Notes under the pieces: generated by a model
What the model was told of the DNA's origin: nothing
The model's database searches: none
What the model saw: only the letters and a program-made list of their open reading frames with translations
Origin: Gordonia hankookensis
GTDB lineage: Bacteria > Actinomycetota > Actinomycetes > Mycobacteriales > Mycobacteriaceae
DNA length: 64,000 nt
Assembly (NCBI RefSeq): GCF_014673215.1
Contig: NZ_JACWMS010000001.1
Location: 434,001 to 498,000, forward strand
Direction: 5' to 3'
In this document: in pieces, positions 41,714-51,052 of the stretch
How the letters are laid out: the number at the start of each line of letters is the position of its first letter
Position numbering within the stretch: the first letter of the stretch is position 1
Translations under genes and position numbers: made by a program

Positions 41714-42184
41714 TCAGTCGGTCGGGTCGGGCAGCACCCGGAGATGACCCCGACGGCCCGGCCGTGGTCGCGCCGATTGCGGCGGTCGACTGGCAGTGTC
41801 CTCACCCGGTGACGACGCGTCCGGGTGGCGGCCCTGGGAGCCACGACGGCCTGGCGCGACGTCGTCCGATCCGTCGAAGAGGTCTGGCCATCGCGACGGA
41901 TCGACCCGTCCAGCACCGCCGACCTCGCGCACCGCCTCTGCCAGAGCGGTCAGCTCGTAGTCCTCGGCGACAGGGGCCGAGAAGCCGCGTTCGCTCCGGA
42001 GCATCTCCCAGCCACGCGGCACGGTGATCCGGCGAGCATGATCGTCACAGAGATCCCACGAGTGCGGCTCGGCCGAGCTGGCCAGTGGACCGATGACCGC
42101 CGTCGACTCGGAGTAGACGAACGTCAGGGTAGCCACCGCGGAACGGGCGCAGCCGGGCCTGCAGCACTGTCGGGGAAGCTTCAC
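41714..42184 (-). CDS. DUF3499 protein (Rv3258c-like)
   Basis: A 156-residue protein conserved in actinobacteria. The N-terminus has a putative zinc site, RQCCRPGCARSAVATLTFVYSE, followed by SSAEPHSWDLCDDHARRITVPRGWEM. The C-terminal 60 residues are Pro, Arg and Ser rich and likely disordered. The GTG at 42184 (KLPRQCC) agrees with the family start. Function unknown. It diverges from the metallopeptidase-like gene with 109 bp between. Confidence 0.8.
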   Translation of the reverse strand: MKLPRQCCRPGCARSAVATLTFVYSESTAVIGPLASSAEPHSWDLCDDHARRITVPRGWEMLRSERGFSAPVAEDYELTALAEAVREVGGAGRVDPSRWPDLFDGSDDVAPGRRGSQGRHPDASSPGEDTASRPPQSARPRPGRRGHLRVLPDPTD

Positions 42185-42281
42185 GCTGACGAGGTTATCC
42201 CCGGCGGCGTGTCCACACCGGCGGCGACACGCTAGCTCGCGCGAAACGCACCTCACACGCGACAGACACGTCACAAATCCT

Positions 42282-42287
42282 TACACT
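42282..42287 (+). promoter_or_regulatory. -10 element of a leaderless transcript
   Basis: TACACT lies 6 nt before the ATG at 42294. Confidence 0.55.
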
Positions 42288-42293
42288 CTCGTC

Positions 42294-42899
42294 ATGCGCT
42301 TCGATCCACCTCGCCCCTCGCGGGGCCGCGCCGACGAACCTCGTGGTCGCGCCCAGGATCCGCGCGGTCGGGGTGCCGATCCGCGGGCGCAGGATGCACG
42401 CGGTCGGGGTGCCGAGTTCCGCCGGGGTGTGCTTCGGAGCCCGACCCGGACAGTGCGACTGCGCGATCGGCGCGGTCGGGGACTCAGATCACCGTTGCTT
42501 CCGCAGTCGGTGCCTGCGTTCGCCAGCCGGGCCGACGCCTTCGACGTGATCGCCCTGGAAGCGTTCGCGGAGATCGATGCGAACTGGCACGACCAGCTCG
42601 CAGGCCTGGACATCGCCGTGGATGACATCCCGCGCATGTTGCCGCACGACCCCGACTCGATCCAGTGGCCGGACGAGGTCACCGCCGACGGCGCGGTGCC
42701 GCTGGCCCGGCTCATCCCGGCCGGGCTCGACGTACGCGGTCAACCCACTCGCGCGCAGATCATCTTGTTCCGCCGGCCACTCGAGATCCGCGCCAGGCGT
42801 GGCGCCGATCTGCTGGAGTTGGCGCACGAGGTGTTGGTCCAGCAGGTCGCCACCCACCTCGGCGTCGACGAAGACACCATCGATCGTGGGCCCGACTAG
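42294..42899 (+). CDS. Metallopeptidase-family protein with degenerate active site (Rv3259-like)
   Basis: A 201-residue protein. The first 60 residues are a low-complexity Arg/Gly/Asp/Pro tract of recurring DPRGRGAD-like units. The rest matches the DUF/PF06262 metallopeptidase fold (FDVIALEAFAEID, LARLIPAGLDVRG, ILFRRPLEIRARRG). Where the family has HExxHH, this protein reads QQVATH (residues 183-188), so zinc-peptidase activity is probably lost. The leaderless -10 fixes the start. Neighbours (DUF3499, whiB2, fbiA) match the Rv3258c-Rv3261 order. Confidence 0.75.
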   Translation: MRFDPPRPSRGRADEPRGRAQDPRGRGADPRAQDARGRGAEFRRGVLRSPTRTVRLRDRRGRGLRSPLLPQSVPAFASRADAFDVIALEAFAEIDANWHDQLAGLDIAVDDIPRMLPHDPDSIQWPDEVTADGAVPLARLIPAGLDVRGQPTRAQIILFRRPLEIRARRGADLLELAHEVLVQQVATHLGVDEDTIDRGPD

Positions 42900-42918
42900 T
42901 TCTCCGGTCGCAGTGCCG

Positions 42919-43398
42919 TCAGATGATGCCGCGCTTGAGACGCCGACGCTCGCGCTCGGACAGCCCGCCCCAGATCCCGAAGCGTTCGTCGTTGTGCAGG
43001 GCGTATTCCAGGCATTCCGGCTTCACCTCGCACCCCTGGCAGATGCGCTTGGCCTCGCGAGTCGATCCACCCTTCTCCGGGAAGAACGCCTCGGGGTCGG
43101 TCTGGGCGCACAACGCCCGCTCCTGCCACTGCTCCTCGACTGCCTCGAACAGGTCGTCGAAGTCGTTGGCCACCAACGAAAGATGGCGCCGCTGTGACCA
43201 AGGAGAGTTGTCGCTCGGCGTTGCCGTGACGCCGCCGACACCAGGCGCCGTCATTGAATCACCCACCAGCCCAAGACGATTGGCTGCAACGTCGACGCCG
43301 GCGAGTTCCTCCGAACTATGTACCGGCTCAACGGGTTTGCGGGGATCGGAATAGTCGCGTGGTTCAAGTGGATTGCCGATCGGGTTCTCAAAAGCCAT
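42919..43398 (-). CDS. whiB2: WhiB2-type iron-sulfur transcription factor
   Basis: A 159-residue Wbl protein. The 4Fe-4S ligands are C97, C120, C123 and C129 (ALCAQTDPEAFFPEKGG, ICQGCEVKPECLEYAL). The helix-turn GIWGGLSERERRRLKRG completes the family. WhiB2 (WhmD in M. smegmatis) is needed for septation. The start at 43398 follows a perfect AGGAGG 9 nt upstream, giving an N-terminal extension of about 70 residues relative to the 89-residue M. tuberculosis protein; an internal ATG (43254) is the shorter alternative. Confidence 0.9.
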   Translation of the reverse strand: MAFENPIGNPLEPRDYSDPRKPVEPVHSSEELAGVDVAANRLGLVGDSMTAPGVGGVTATPSDNSPWSQRRHLSLVANDFDDLFEAVEEQWQERALCAQTDPEAFFPEKGGSTREAKRICQGCEVKPECLEYALHNDERFGIWGGLSERERRRLKRGII

Positions 43399-43860
43399 CG
43401 TCGGCGCCTCCTAGCTCGAGAAGTCTGTCAGTTCCAGTCGTCGGTGTCCGCGGCAACCCTGCCGCCCCACCACATCTGCCCACACCATCGATCATCACCG
43501 TGTGTCCGGGTATGGCACCCAATGAGTCATTCGAACAAATGATCGAAAACCTTGCGCTCCATCAATTCTCGATCTCAAACTCATAATGACACTGATGTGA
43601 TTACACACGGCATGGGCCGCTGCGGTCAAGTTAAACCGAAAAGATTCCTTAATACCATCAGTTGTCGGAAACCCTCGGTCTCGACACGGGGGTCGGGCGC
43701 AGACATCAGCAATCTCACAGACGGTCGATCCCCTCCCCCGGAATCGAGACCCATGGTAGCGAACCCACCGCCGCTGAGCGTCATCCTGCAGATGACGGCC
43801 CAGTGACCACGCGGAACGTCGCCGCCCACCGCCGGTCGACACCACCCGCGCCTCGATCAC
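43399..43860. other. 462-bp intergenic region between whiB2 and fbiA
   Basis: No ORF with coding character. Positions 43500-43670 are markedly AT-rich for this genome and probably carry the whiB2 promoter and a long leader. TGTG-ATTA-CACA at 43597-43608 is a possible dyad. The right end holds the fbiA promoter. Confidence 0.5.
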
Positions 43861-43866
43861 TAGAGT
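43861..43866 (+). promoter_or_regulatory. -10 element of a leaderless fbiA transcript
   Basis: TAGAGT lies 7 nt before the GTG at 43874. This decides between 43874 and the in-frame GTG at 43865, which lies inside the -10 itself. Confidence 0.5.
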
Positions 43867-43873
43867 GAACGAG

Positions 43874-44953
43874 GTGAAAGTGACGGTTCTCGTGGGTGGC
43901 GTCGGTGGCGCCCGATTCCTCTCCGGCGTCCGCGAATTGCTCGGCCCCACGCCGTTTCCCGGGCCGGGCGACCCGGACCAGGGCGGTACGGCGACGGCAC
44001 CCGACGCCGAGGTCGACGGCGGGGAGCACGAGATCACCGCGATCGTCAACGTCGGCGACGATGCGTGGATGCACGGCGTCCGGATCTGCCCCGACCTCGA
44101 CACCTGCATGTACACCCTCGGCGGCGGCATCGACCGTGAGCGCGGATGGGGACGTGTCGACGAGACGTGGCACGCCAAGGAGGAGCTCGCCGCCTATGGC
44201 GCCGACCCCGACTGGTTCGGCCTCGGCGATCGCGATCTCGCCACACACCTCATCCGAACCCAGATGCTCGACGCCGGTTACCGCCTGTCCGACGTGACGG
44301 CCGCGCTGTGCCGACGGTGGCAGCCCGGTGTCCGGCTCATACCCGCGACAGATGATCGCCACGAGACCCACGTGGTGGTGGCCAAGCCCGACGGCGACGA
44401 CGGTGAGCGGGTCGCGATCCACTTCCAGGAGTGGTGGGTCAGACACCGTGCACAGATCCCGACCTTCGGTTTCGCCCAGGTCGGTTCCGACGACACCCGC
44501 ACCGCGCCGGGGGTCACCGAGGCGATCGCCGCCGCCGACATCGTGCTGCTGGCTCCCAGCAATCCGGTGGTCAGCATCGGCGCGATCGTCAGTGTCCCCG
44601 GAGTGCGCAGCGCGCTGCGCACCACCTCGGCACCCGTCGTCGGCATCTCCCCCGTGATCGACAACCGGCCGCTGCGCGGGATGGCAGACGAATGCCTCTC
44701 GGTGATCGGTGTGGAGACCTCCGCCGAGGCCATCGCGGCACATTACGGCGCGCGCAGCGGCAACGGGATCCTCGACGGATGGTTGGTCGCCGACGGCGAC
44801 CGGGCCGCCGTCGATGGCGTCGCGATCGGTTCCGCACCGCTGCTGATGAGCGATCCGGCCACCACCGCACAAATGGTCCGCGATGCATGTGCGCTGGTCG
44901 GAGTGGCCACCCCCGATCGCAATGTCGGTGCAGCGGAACGGAGTACCTCGTGA
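43874..44953 (+). CDS. fbiA: 2-phospho-L-lactate (PEP) transferase FbiA, F420 synthesis
   Basis: A 359-residue transferase joining the activated phospho-acid to FO to form dehydro-F420-0. The N-terminus [14 protein letters not shown] binds the substrate phosphate. [27 protein letters not shown] contains metal ligands, and [19 protein letters not shown] and [13 protein letters not shown] are also conserved. A Gly/Pro/Asp-rich insertion sits at residues 22-45. It starts leaderless and overlaps fbiB by 4 bp. Confidence 0.93.
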   Translation: MKVTVLVGGVGGARFLSGVRELLGPTPFPGPGDPDQGGTATAPDAEVDGGEHEITAIVNVGDDAWMHGVRICPDLDTCMYTLGGGIDRERGWGRVDETWHAKEELAAYGADPDWFGLGDRDLATHLIRTQMLDAGYRLSDVTAALCRRWQPGVRLIPATDDRHETHVVVAKPDGDDGERVAIHFQEWWVRHRAQIPTFGFAQVGSDDTRTAPGVTEAIAAADIVLLAPSNPVVSIGAIVSVPGVRSALRTTSAPVVGISPVIDNRPLRGMADECLSVIGVETSAEAIAAHYGARSGNGILDGWLVADGDRAAVDGVAIGSAPLLMSDPATTAQMVRDACALVGVATPDRNVGAAERSTS

Positions 44954-46308
44954 CCGGCGCCCGGGCGGCCGGCGACCACGGGTCCGTCGGAGGCCTGGAG
45001 ATCCGCGCGGTCACCGGTCTCGGCGAGTTCGGGCCGCATAGCGACATCGCCACGGAACTCCTCGCCGCGGCACCCTGGCTGGCCGACGACGACATCGTGG
45101 TGGTGACCAGCAAGATCTTCTCCAAGGTGGAGAACCGCATGGTGACCGCGCCGACCGATCCGGACGAACGCGATGCGCTGCGCCGCAAGCTCGTCGATGA
45201 CGAGTCGGTGCGGATACTGGCACGCAAGAACCGGACGCTGATCACCGAGAACCGAATCGGGATCGTGCAGGCGGCGGCCGGGGTGGACGGATCGAACATC
45301 GCCACCGATCAGCTCGCCCTGCTGCCGGTGGACCCCGACGCGAGCGCGGCGGGGCTCCGGGCGCGGATACGTGAGGCCGCCGGCATCGACGTCGCGGTGA
45401 TCATCACCGATACGATGGGCCGCGCCTGGCGTAACGGGCAGACCGACGTCGCCATCGGCGCGGCGGGCATCCGGGTCTCCCATCCCTACGAGGGCTCGGT
45501 CGACGCTTACGGGAATCCCCTGATCGTCACCGACATCGCCGTCGCCGACGAGATCGCCGCGGCAGCCGATCTGGTGAAGGGCAAACTCGGCGGCGTACCC
45601 ATCGCCGTGGTGCGCGGGCTCGCGCCGGTCGATGACGGTTCCGGGGCCGCCGATCTCATCAGACCGGCGTCGGAAGACCTCTTTCGGCTCGGCACCGAGG
45701 AGGCGATCGAGCAGGGCCGTCGCGAGGCGGTGCTGACCCGGCGGTCGGTGCGCACGTTCACGCCCGGGGCCGTCGACCCCGAGGTCATGTCCGCGGCCTT
45801 CGCCGAGGCACTCACCGCACCGGCGCCCCATCACACTCATCCGGTGCGATTCGTCTGGGTCCGCTCCGACGAACGCCGTACCCGGCTGCTCGACGCGATG
45901 GCCGCCGCCTGGCGGCGCGACCTCGAGGGCGACGAGAAGTCGGCGGAGTCGATCCGCAAACGCGTGCGTCGCGGCCAGATCCTGTACGACGCACCCGAGT
46001 TGGTGATCCCGTTCCTCGTCCCCGATGGCGCTCACGACTACCCGGACGCCCGGCGAGCGGCCGCCGAACACACGATGTTCACGGTTGCGGCGGGCGGCGC
46101 GGTGTCGTCGTTGCTGGTGTCGCTGTCGGTGCGCGGGATCGGGAGTTGCTGGATCGGGTCGACCATCTTTGCCCCGGACATCGTCCGCGACGTCCTCGAC
46201 CTCGACGAGAACTGGGAACCACTGGGCGCGATCGCCATCGGACGACCCGAGGAGGGCGCCGGGCTGCGGCCGCCTGCGGCGACTGACGGTTTGGTGATCG
46301 AGCGGTGA
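44950..46308 (+). CDS. fbiB: FbiB, F420-0:gamma-glutamyl ligase with nitroreductase domain
   Basis: A 452-residue bifunctional enzyme. The N-terminal CofE-like ligase (about residues 15-250: [33 protein letters not shown]) adds glutamates to F420-0. The C-terminal FMN nitroreductase-like domain (about 265-450: [29 protein letters not shown]) reduces dehydro-F420-0. The GTG start overlaps the fbiA stop as GTGA. The length matches mycobacterial FbiB (about 448). Confidence 0.94.
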   Translation: MTGARAAGDHGSVGGLEIRAVTGLGEFGPHSDIATELLAAAPWLADDDIVVVTSKIFSKVENRMVTAPTDPDERDALRRKLVDDESVRILARKNRTLITENRIGIVQAAAGVDGSNIATDQLALLPVDPDASAAGLRARIREAAGIDVAVIITDTMGRAWRNGQTDVAIGAAGIRVSHPYEGSVDAYGNPLIVTDIAVADEIAAAADLVKGKLGGVPIAVVRGLAPVDDGSGAADLIRPASEDLFRLGTEEAIEQGRREAVLTRRSVRTFTPGAVDPEVMSAAFAEALTAPAPHHTHPVRFVWVRSDERRTRLLDAMAAAWRRDLEGDEKSAESIRKRVRRGQILYDAPELVIPFLVPDGAHDYPDARRAAAEHTMFTVAAGGAVSSLLVSLSVRGIGSCWIGSTIFAPDIVRDVLDLDENWEPLGAIAIGRPEEGAGLRPPAATDGLVIER

Positions 46309-46883
46309 CCACGGCGTCACTACACGAATCGGCCGTGGCGTCCCTGCGCTCGTGGACGGCACCGGATGCCGATCAGGACGCATTGCGCCACACGTATCTC
46401 GCGTTTCTCGACGCGGTGCCCGAAGCGTGCCTACGCCGTAGCGCGCCGGGCCACCTGACCGGATCGGCGATCGTCTTCGACGCGACGCTCACCCACGTCC
46501 TGCTGACATTGCATCCGCGGGTGGGCAAGTGGATTCAGCTCGGCGGCCACTGCGAGGAGTCCGACGAGACGCTGGCGGGGGCGGCTGCGCGCGAGGCACG
46601 TGAGGAATCGGGTGTGCCGGACCTGCGACTGACGGCCGCACCCGTCCACCTGCACACCCATCCGATCACCTGTTCTCTCGGCATCCCGACCCGCCACCTC
46701 GACGTGCGTTATGCCGCCGTCGCGCAGCCGACCGACGACGGCCTGCCGCCGGCGATCGTGCGCAGCGATGAGTCGGTCGATCTCGCCTGGTGGCCGATCG
46801 ACGAGCTACCACCGGACACGGACACCGTCGACGTCCCGATTCTCATCGACCGCGGACTCGCGGCCTGGCGGCGAGCCACCTGA
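46305..46883 (+). CDS. NUDIX hydrolase translationally coupled to fbiB
   Basis: A 192-residue NUDIX protein. The box is complete: [25 protein letters not shown] (residues 78-102), with the REAREESG catalytic helix. N-terminal [23 protein letters not shown] is a family-specific cap. The GTG at 46305 overlaps the fbiB stop by 4 bp, so it belongs to the F420 operon. Nothing in the sequence links it to F420; substrate unknown. Confidence 0.84.
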   Translation: MTTASLHESAVASLRSWTAPDADQDALRHTYLAFLDAVPEACLRRSAPGHLTGSAIVFDATLTHVLLTLHPRVGKWIQLGGHCEESDETLAGAAAREAREESGVPDLRLTAAPVHLHTHPITCSLGIPTRHLDVRYAAVAQPTDDGLPPAIVRSDESVDLAWWPIDELPPDTDTVDVPILIDRGLAAWRRAT

Positions 46884-46941
46884 GCCACGACCGGTCGGTT
46901 CGGTCGATCGTGTACAGATTCTCGTTTCGCCCGGAGGCGTC

Positions 46942-48156
46942 TCAGATCCGGATGCCCTTGCCGACGGTCACCACGCCACCGCCACTGATGGAGAAGCGTT
47001 CACGATCCGCGGCGGCATCGACGCCGAGCTGCATGCCTTCGCCGACGTGCACGTTCTTGTCGAGGATCGCGTGACGCACCACGGCACCCTTGCCCACCCG
47101 GACGCCGGGCATCAGGACGCTGCCCTCGACGATTGCCCCGTCCTCGATGACGACGTTCGCCGACAGCACCGAGTCGCTCACCGTGCCGGCCGAGATGATG
47201 CTGCCTGCACCGACGACGGAGTCCTGTGCGGTGCCGCCCTGCACGAACTTGGCGGGCGGCAGGTTGACCGTCTCGCCGCGGATCGGCCAGCGCCGGTTGT
47301 ACAGGTTGAAGACCGGGTGCACCGACACCAGGTCCATGTGGGCGTCATAGAACGCATCGAGTGTCCCGACGTCGCGCCAGTAACCCTTGTCGCGCTCGGT
47401 GGCGCCCGGCACCTCGTTGTCCTTGAAGTCGTAGACGAACGCCGTGTTGCGGCGAACGAACCCGGGGATGATGTCGCCACCCATGTCGTGATCGGAATCC
47501 GGGTCGGCGGCATCGGAGCGAATGGCGTCGACGAGCGCCTTCGTGGTGAACACGTAGTTGCCCATGGACGCAAACGTGGCGTCGGGATCATCCGGCGTGC
47601 CAGGCGGATCGGTCGGCTTCTCGAGGAATCGGGTGATCCGGCCGGACGCGTCCGAGTCGATGCAGCCGAAGGCCGTCGCCTCGGCGCGCGGCACCCGGAT
47701 ACCGGCAACGGTCACGTCGGCGCCGGCGTCGATGTGCGCCTCGACCATCTGAGAGGGGTCCATGCGGTACACGTTGTCGGCTCCGAACACGACGATGTAC
47801 TCCGGTTCCTCGTCGGTGATCAGGTTCATCGACTGGAAGATCGCGTCCGCACTGCCGGTGTACCAACGGGGCCCGAGGCGCTGCTGCGCCGGAACAGGGG
47901 TGATGTACTCACCGTGGAAGCCGGCCGAGAACCACGTCTGCGAGATGTGCCGATCGAGCGAATGCGACTTGTATTGCGTGAGCACGCAGATGCGTTCGTA
48001 ACCCGCATTCACCAGATTGGACAGCACGAAGTCGATGAGGCGGTAGGAACCGCCGAACGGAACCGCAGGTTTCGCACGATCCATCGTCAGGGGGTAGAGG
48101 CGCTTCCCCTCGCCGCCTGCGAGGACCATTCCGAGCACGTGCGGCTGTGTTCTCAC
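46942..48156 (-). CDS. glgC: Glucose-1-phosphate adenylyltransferase
   Basis: A 404-residue ADP-glucose pyrophosphorylase. The N-terminus [21 protein letters not shown] binds nucleotide, followed by [29 protein letters not shown] and a C-terminal beta-helix ([19 protein letters not shown]). It supplies ADP-glucose for GlgM and glycogen. The GTG at 48156 (GGGGAGT upstream) matches the mycobacterial start; the upstream ATG at 48177 is less likely. Divergent from glgM, as in Rv1213/Rv1212c. Confidence 0.93.
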   Translation of the reverse strand: MRTQPHVLGMVLAGGEGKRLYPLTMDRAKPAVPFGGSYRLIDFVLSNLVNAGYERICVLTQYKSHSLDRHISQTWFSAGFHGEYITPVPAQQRLGPRWYTGSADAIFQSMNLITDEEPEYIVVFGADNVYRMDPSQMVEAHIDAGADVTVAGIRVPRAEATAFGCIDSDASGRITRFLEKPTDPPGTPDDPDATFASMGNYVFTTKALVDAIRSDAADPDSDHDMGGDIIPGFVRRNTAFVYDFKDNEVPGATERDKGYWRDVGTLDAFYDAHMDLVSVHPVFNLYNRRWPIRGETVNLPPAKFVQGGTAQDSVVGAGSIISAGTVSDSVLSANVVIEDGAIVEGSVLMPGVRVGKGAVVRHAILDKNVHVGEGMQLGVDAAADRERFSISGGGVVTVGKGIRI

Positions 48157-48256
48157 ACTCCCCAACTTAACCGGCATCCACGGCTCGGGCCAGACGAATG
48201 CCCCGCCCGCGGCCGCGTGTTTCGCAGCACCGTTGGCGAACCGCCGACGTTGGCGT

Positions 48257-48262
48257 TAGCGT
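48257..48262 (+). promoter_or_regulatory. -10 element of a leaderless glgM transcript
   Basis: TAGCGT lies 7 nt before the ATG at 48270. Confidence 0.52.
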
Positions 48263-48269
48263 CAACCGC

Positions 48270-49436
48270 ATGAGGGTGGCGATGATGACCCGGGAGTATC
48301 CACCCGAGGTGTACGGCGGCGCCGGCGTACACGTCACGGAACTGGTGCGGCACCTTCGCAGCCTCGCCACCGTGGACGTGCACTGCATGGGCGCCGAACG
48401 CGACACCGCCCATGTCTATCAGCCGGATCCGGGGATCGCCGGCGCCAATGCCGCCGTCACCACGCTGTCGACCGATCTGCGGATGGTCGTCGGCGCGCAG
48501 GGCGCCGATCTGGTCCACTCGCATACGTGGTACACGGGCCTGGCCGGCCATCTCGCCGCGCAACTCTACGGGGTGCCCCACGTGTTGACGGCGCACTCGC
48601 TGGAACCGATGCGGCCGTGGAAAGCCGAACAACTGGGCGGCGGGTACCGGGTGTCGAGCTGGGTGGAGCGCAACGCAGTCGAGTACGCCGACGCCGTCAT
48701 CGCGGTGAGTTCCGGTATGCGCACCGACGTCTGCGACACCTACCCACGCCTCGATCCCGAGCGGGTTCACGTGGTGCGCAACGGTATCGACACGACCTCG
48801 TGGTTTCCCGTGGACGATGCGTTCGGGCCCGAATCGACCCTGGTCGGCCTCGGTGTGGATCCCGACCGCCCGATCGTCGCGTTCGTCGGGCGCATCACCC
48901 GCCAGAAGGGCGTCGCCCACCTGGTCGCCGCGGCGCACCGCTTCGCCCCCGACATCCAGCTGGTGCTGTGTGCCGGCGCCCCCGACACCCCGGAGATCGG
49001 CGCCGAGATCGAGGCCGCGGTGTCCGAGCTGTCCGCGTCGCGCGATGGGGTGTACTGGGTCCGGGAGATGCTCCCCCAACCCCGAATTCGCGAAATACTC
49101 ACCGCAGCAACAGTTTTTCTGTGCCCGTCGGTCTACGAGCCGCTCGGGATCGTGAATCTCGAGGCAATGGCTTGTGGCACCGCGGTGGTGGCCTCCGCCG
49201 TCGGCGGCATTCCGGAGGTCGTCCGCGACAACGTCACCGGTCGGTTGGTCCATTACGATCCGGTCGAACCCCGGGCCTTCGAGGCCGGGCTCGCCGAAGC
49301 CGTCAACGCCGTCGTCGGCGACCCCACCGAAGCATCGGCGATGGGCTCGGCCGGACGAGAACGGGCCGAGGCCGAGTTCTCCTGGGATGCGATCGCCGAA
49401 CAGACGCTCGAGGTGTACCGCTCCCTCCTGCGGTGA
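48270..49436 (+). CDS. glgM: Alpha-maltose-1-phosphate synthase GlgM (Rv1212c-like)
   Basis: A 388-residue GT4 enzyme. It has REYPPEVYGGAGVHVTEL, HSHTWYTGLAGHLAAQLYG, the nucleotide site FVGRITRQKGVAHLV, and YEPLGIVNLEAMACGTAVVA (E-x7-E). In mycobacteria it uses ADP-glucose and glucose-1-phosphate to form maltose-1-phosphate for the GlgE route to alpha-glucan. Start fixed by a leaderless -10. The 3' end converges with the RlmA-like gene across a hairpin. Confidence 0.91.
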   Translation: MRVAMMTREYPPEVYGGAGVHVTELVRHLRSLATVDVHCMGAERDTAHVYQPDPGIAGANAAVTTLSTDLRMVVGAQGADLVHSHTWYTGLAGHLAAQLYGVPHVLTAHSLEPMRPWKAEQLGGGYRVSSWVERNAVEYADAVIAVSSGMRTDVCDTYPRLDPERVHVVRNGIDTTSWFPVDDAFGPESTLVGLGVDPDRPIVAFVGRITRQKGVAHLVAAAHRFAPDIQLVLCAGAPDTPEIGAEIEAAVSELSASRDGVYWVREMLPQPRIREILTAATVFLCPSVYEPLGIVNLEAMACGTAVVASAVGGIPEVVRDNVTGRLVHYDPVEPRAFEAGLAEAVNAVVGDPTEASAMGSAGRERAEAEFSWDAIAEQTLEVYRSLLR

Positions 49437-49453
49437 GAGGGAGCCCTCACCGC
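49430..49453. terminator. Bidirectional hairpin overlapping two stop codons
   Basis: GCGGTGAG (49430-49437) pairs perfectly with CTCACCGC (49446-49453) over an 8-nt loop. The glgM stop (49434-49436) and the convergent RlmA-like stop (49447-49449) both lie in the stem. Confidence 0.65.
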
Positions 49454-50337
49454 CGCCGAGGGCGGCAGGTCGTGACCGTGACGGACACCGAGACGTCGAG
49501 CGGGCCGCCCCCTTCGGCGATCACCATGTCGGCATCGGACCGGATCTGCTCCGGCGAACGATGAAAGGCAGTCGGGCCCATGGCGACGACGTCCACGATG
49601 GCGTCGGCGTCGAGCGCCCGCCGGTCGCCGACGACGGATTCCGCGTCGACCTCGAACTCTCCGCCGAGCGCGCTGCGGAGACGGTCGTCCTTGTCCGCAC
49701 CGACCGCGAGCATCCCCATCGGAGCGATGATCTCGCCGAGATGATCGGCATTGGGCGTCACCACCACGAGGACCCCGCGTGGGTGCAGCACGCGGACGAA
49801 CTCATCGACGTTGCGCGGCGAGAAGATGGAGAGGACCACGCCGATCGACGACGACCGGATGGGCAGGGGCCGCCAGACGTCGGCGACCACCGACGCCGCG
49901 CGTGGGTGCGATCGGGCGACCGACCGCGCACAGTACTTCGACAGATCGAGACCGATTCCGTACAGCCCTGGCACGCGATCCAGTCCGGCCGCGAGGTAAT
50001 GCCCGGTCCCGGCACCCGCGTCGAGCACGAGGCCGGGCCGATCGGTGTCCACCGAACTCTCGGCGACGGCTCGCTCGACGACATCGGCAACGGCCTCGGA
50101 CACCGCACCGAAGAAACCGGACTCGTGGACGCGCCGACGCGCAGCGACCATCTGCGCGGTGTCGGACAAGTGATTCGTCGACCGTCCGTCGATCAGCGAG
50201 ACATATCCCTGTCGGGCGATGTCGAAACGATGGTTTGCGTCGCAGTGCAGCGACCGGTGGTCGGCGGCGACCGCCAGGTCGGCGGCACATACCGGGCACC
50301 GCAGCGCGTACACGACGTCACGCAGCGGCCCCGCCAT
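49447..50337 (-). CDS. RlmA/TlrB-type 23S rRNA (guanine-N1) methyltransferase
   Basis: A 296-residue protein. The zinc finger LRCPVCAADLAVAADHRSLHC near the N-terminus is followed by HRFDIARQGYVSL, as in RlmA. The SAM fold has GLVLDAGAGTGHYLAAGL near residue 101 and VLSIFSPRNVDEFVRVLHP. This group methylates G745/G748 of 23S rRNA, and actinobacterial members can give macrolide resistance. The exact base is not predictable here. The ATG at 50337 follows GAAGG; a GTG one codon earlier is possible. Confidence 0.82.
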   Translation of the reverse strand: MAGPLRDVVYALRCPVCAADLAVAADHRSLHCDANHRFDIARQGYVSLIDGRSTNHLSDTAQMVAARRRVHESGFFGAVSEAVADVVERAVAESSVDTDRPGLVLDAGAGTGHYLAAGLDRVPGLYGIGLDLSKYCARSVARSHPRAASVVADVWRPLPIRSSSIGVVLSIFSPRNVDEFVRVLHPRGVLVVVTPNADHLGEIIAPMGMLAVGADKDDRLRSALGGEFEVDAESVVGDRRALDADAIVDVVAMGPTAFHRSPEQIRSDADMVIAEGGGPLDVSVSVTVTTCRPRRR

Positions 50338-50351
50338 CACGCCTTCTCGGC

Positions 50352-50519
50352 TCAGCCGGTGACCCCGCGCAATTCCTCGCCCAACGCCGCCGCCTCGTCC
50401 GCGGTCAGTTCGACCACGAGTCGTCCGCCGCCTTCGATCGGAATCCGGACAACGATTCCACGTCCTTCCTTGGCCGCTTCGAGGGGGCCGTCCCCAGTAC
50501 GTGGCTTCATTGCCGCCAT
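50352..50519 (-). CDS. DUF3117 small protein (Rv1211-like)
   Basis: A 55-residue, highly conserved actinobacterial protein: AAMKPRTGDGPLEAAKEGRG, then VVRIPIEGGGRLVVELTADE. It has a mixed beta-alpha character with no membrane helix. The ATG at 50519 follows GGGAG. A -10-like TATCAT lies upstream near 50606-50611 (minus strand). The RlmA-type gene starts 14 bp after its stop. Function unknown. Confidence 0.88.
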   Translation of the reverse strand: MAAMKPRTGDGPLEAAKEGRGIVVRIPIEGGGRLVVELTADEAAALGEELRGVTG

Positions 50520-50654
50520 TCTCGAACTCCCTTCAGAGCATTCGCCACACGGTGTGGAACGGACACCCTCAACATCGGTCGGAAATGCTGCAGGTGCCAG
50601 GACAATGATACGTGTACGACCGGGCGTCACTGCTGCGCACGTGGCCGGTCGGTG

Positions 50655-51002
50655 TCAGCGCTCGGCCGATGGCCCGTCCCGTCGGTCGCCATCGGTCGCC
50701 GAGAGGTCGGCCGCCTCGCGGCCTTGGAGGTCGAGGACCACGCCACGCAATTCATCGAGTTCACGCGCGAGTTTCTCCATGGCCCAGTCGACTTCGGCCG
50801 CCGAATAGCCACGGAACTTCTGCGAGAACGTGAGCGCACGGACATTGGCGCCGGTGATGCCGGCACGCGGGAGCCTGGTCAGCGTGGTACCCCGGTCGAG
50901 CGGCGGTAGGTCCTCGCCGCGACCGAAGACGAACCACACCACGGCGAAGACCGCGGCCACCACGACGGCCATGATCAGCAGGTACAGCAGGATCGTCTGC
51001 AT
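50655..51002 (-). CDS. DivIVA-domain membrane protein (Rv1209-like)
   Basis: A 115-residue protein. One N-terminal transmembrane helix (LLYLLIMAVVVAAVFAVVWFVF) precedes a short DivIVA-like segment, VRALTFSQKFRGYSAAEVDW, and a coiled-coil-prone helix EKLARELDELRGVVLDL. It is likely anchored at the inner membrane, and DivIVA motifs often sense curvature. It is conserved between gpgS and the tagA/Rv1211 region in mycobacteria; the tagA DNA glycosylase gene itself is absent here. Confidence 0.82.
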   Translation of the reverse strand: MQTILLYLLIMAVVVAAVFAVVWFVFGRGEDLPPLDRGTTLTRLPRAGITGANVRALTFSQKFRGYSAAEVDWAMEKLARELDELRGVVLDLQGREAADLSATDGDRRDGPSAER

Positions 51003-51052
51003 ACCACCAATACTGTCAGACGGTCGTGGTGATCACCCTCAGGAGTGACCCG

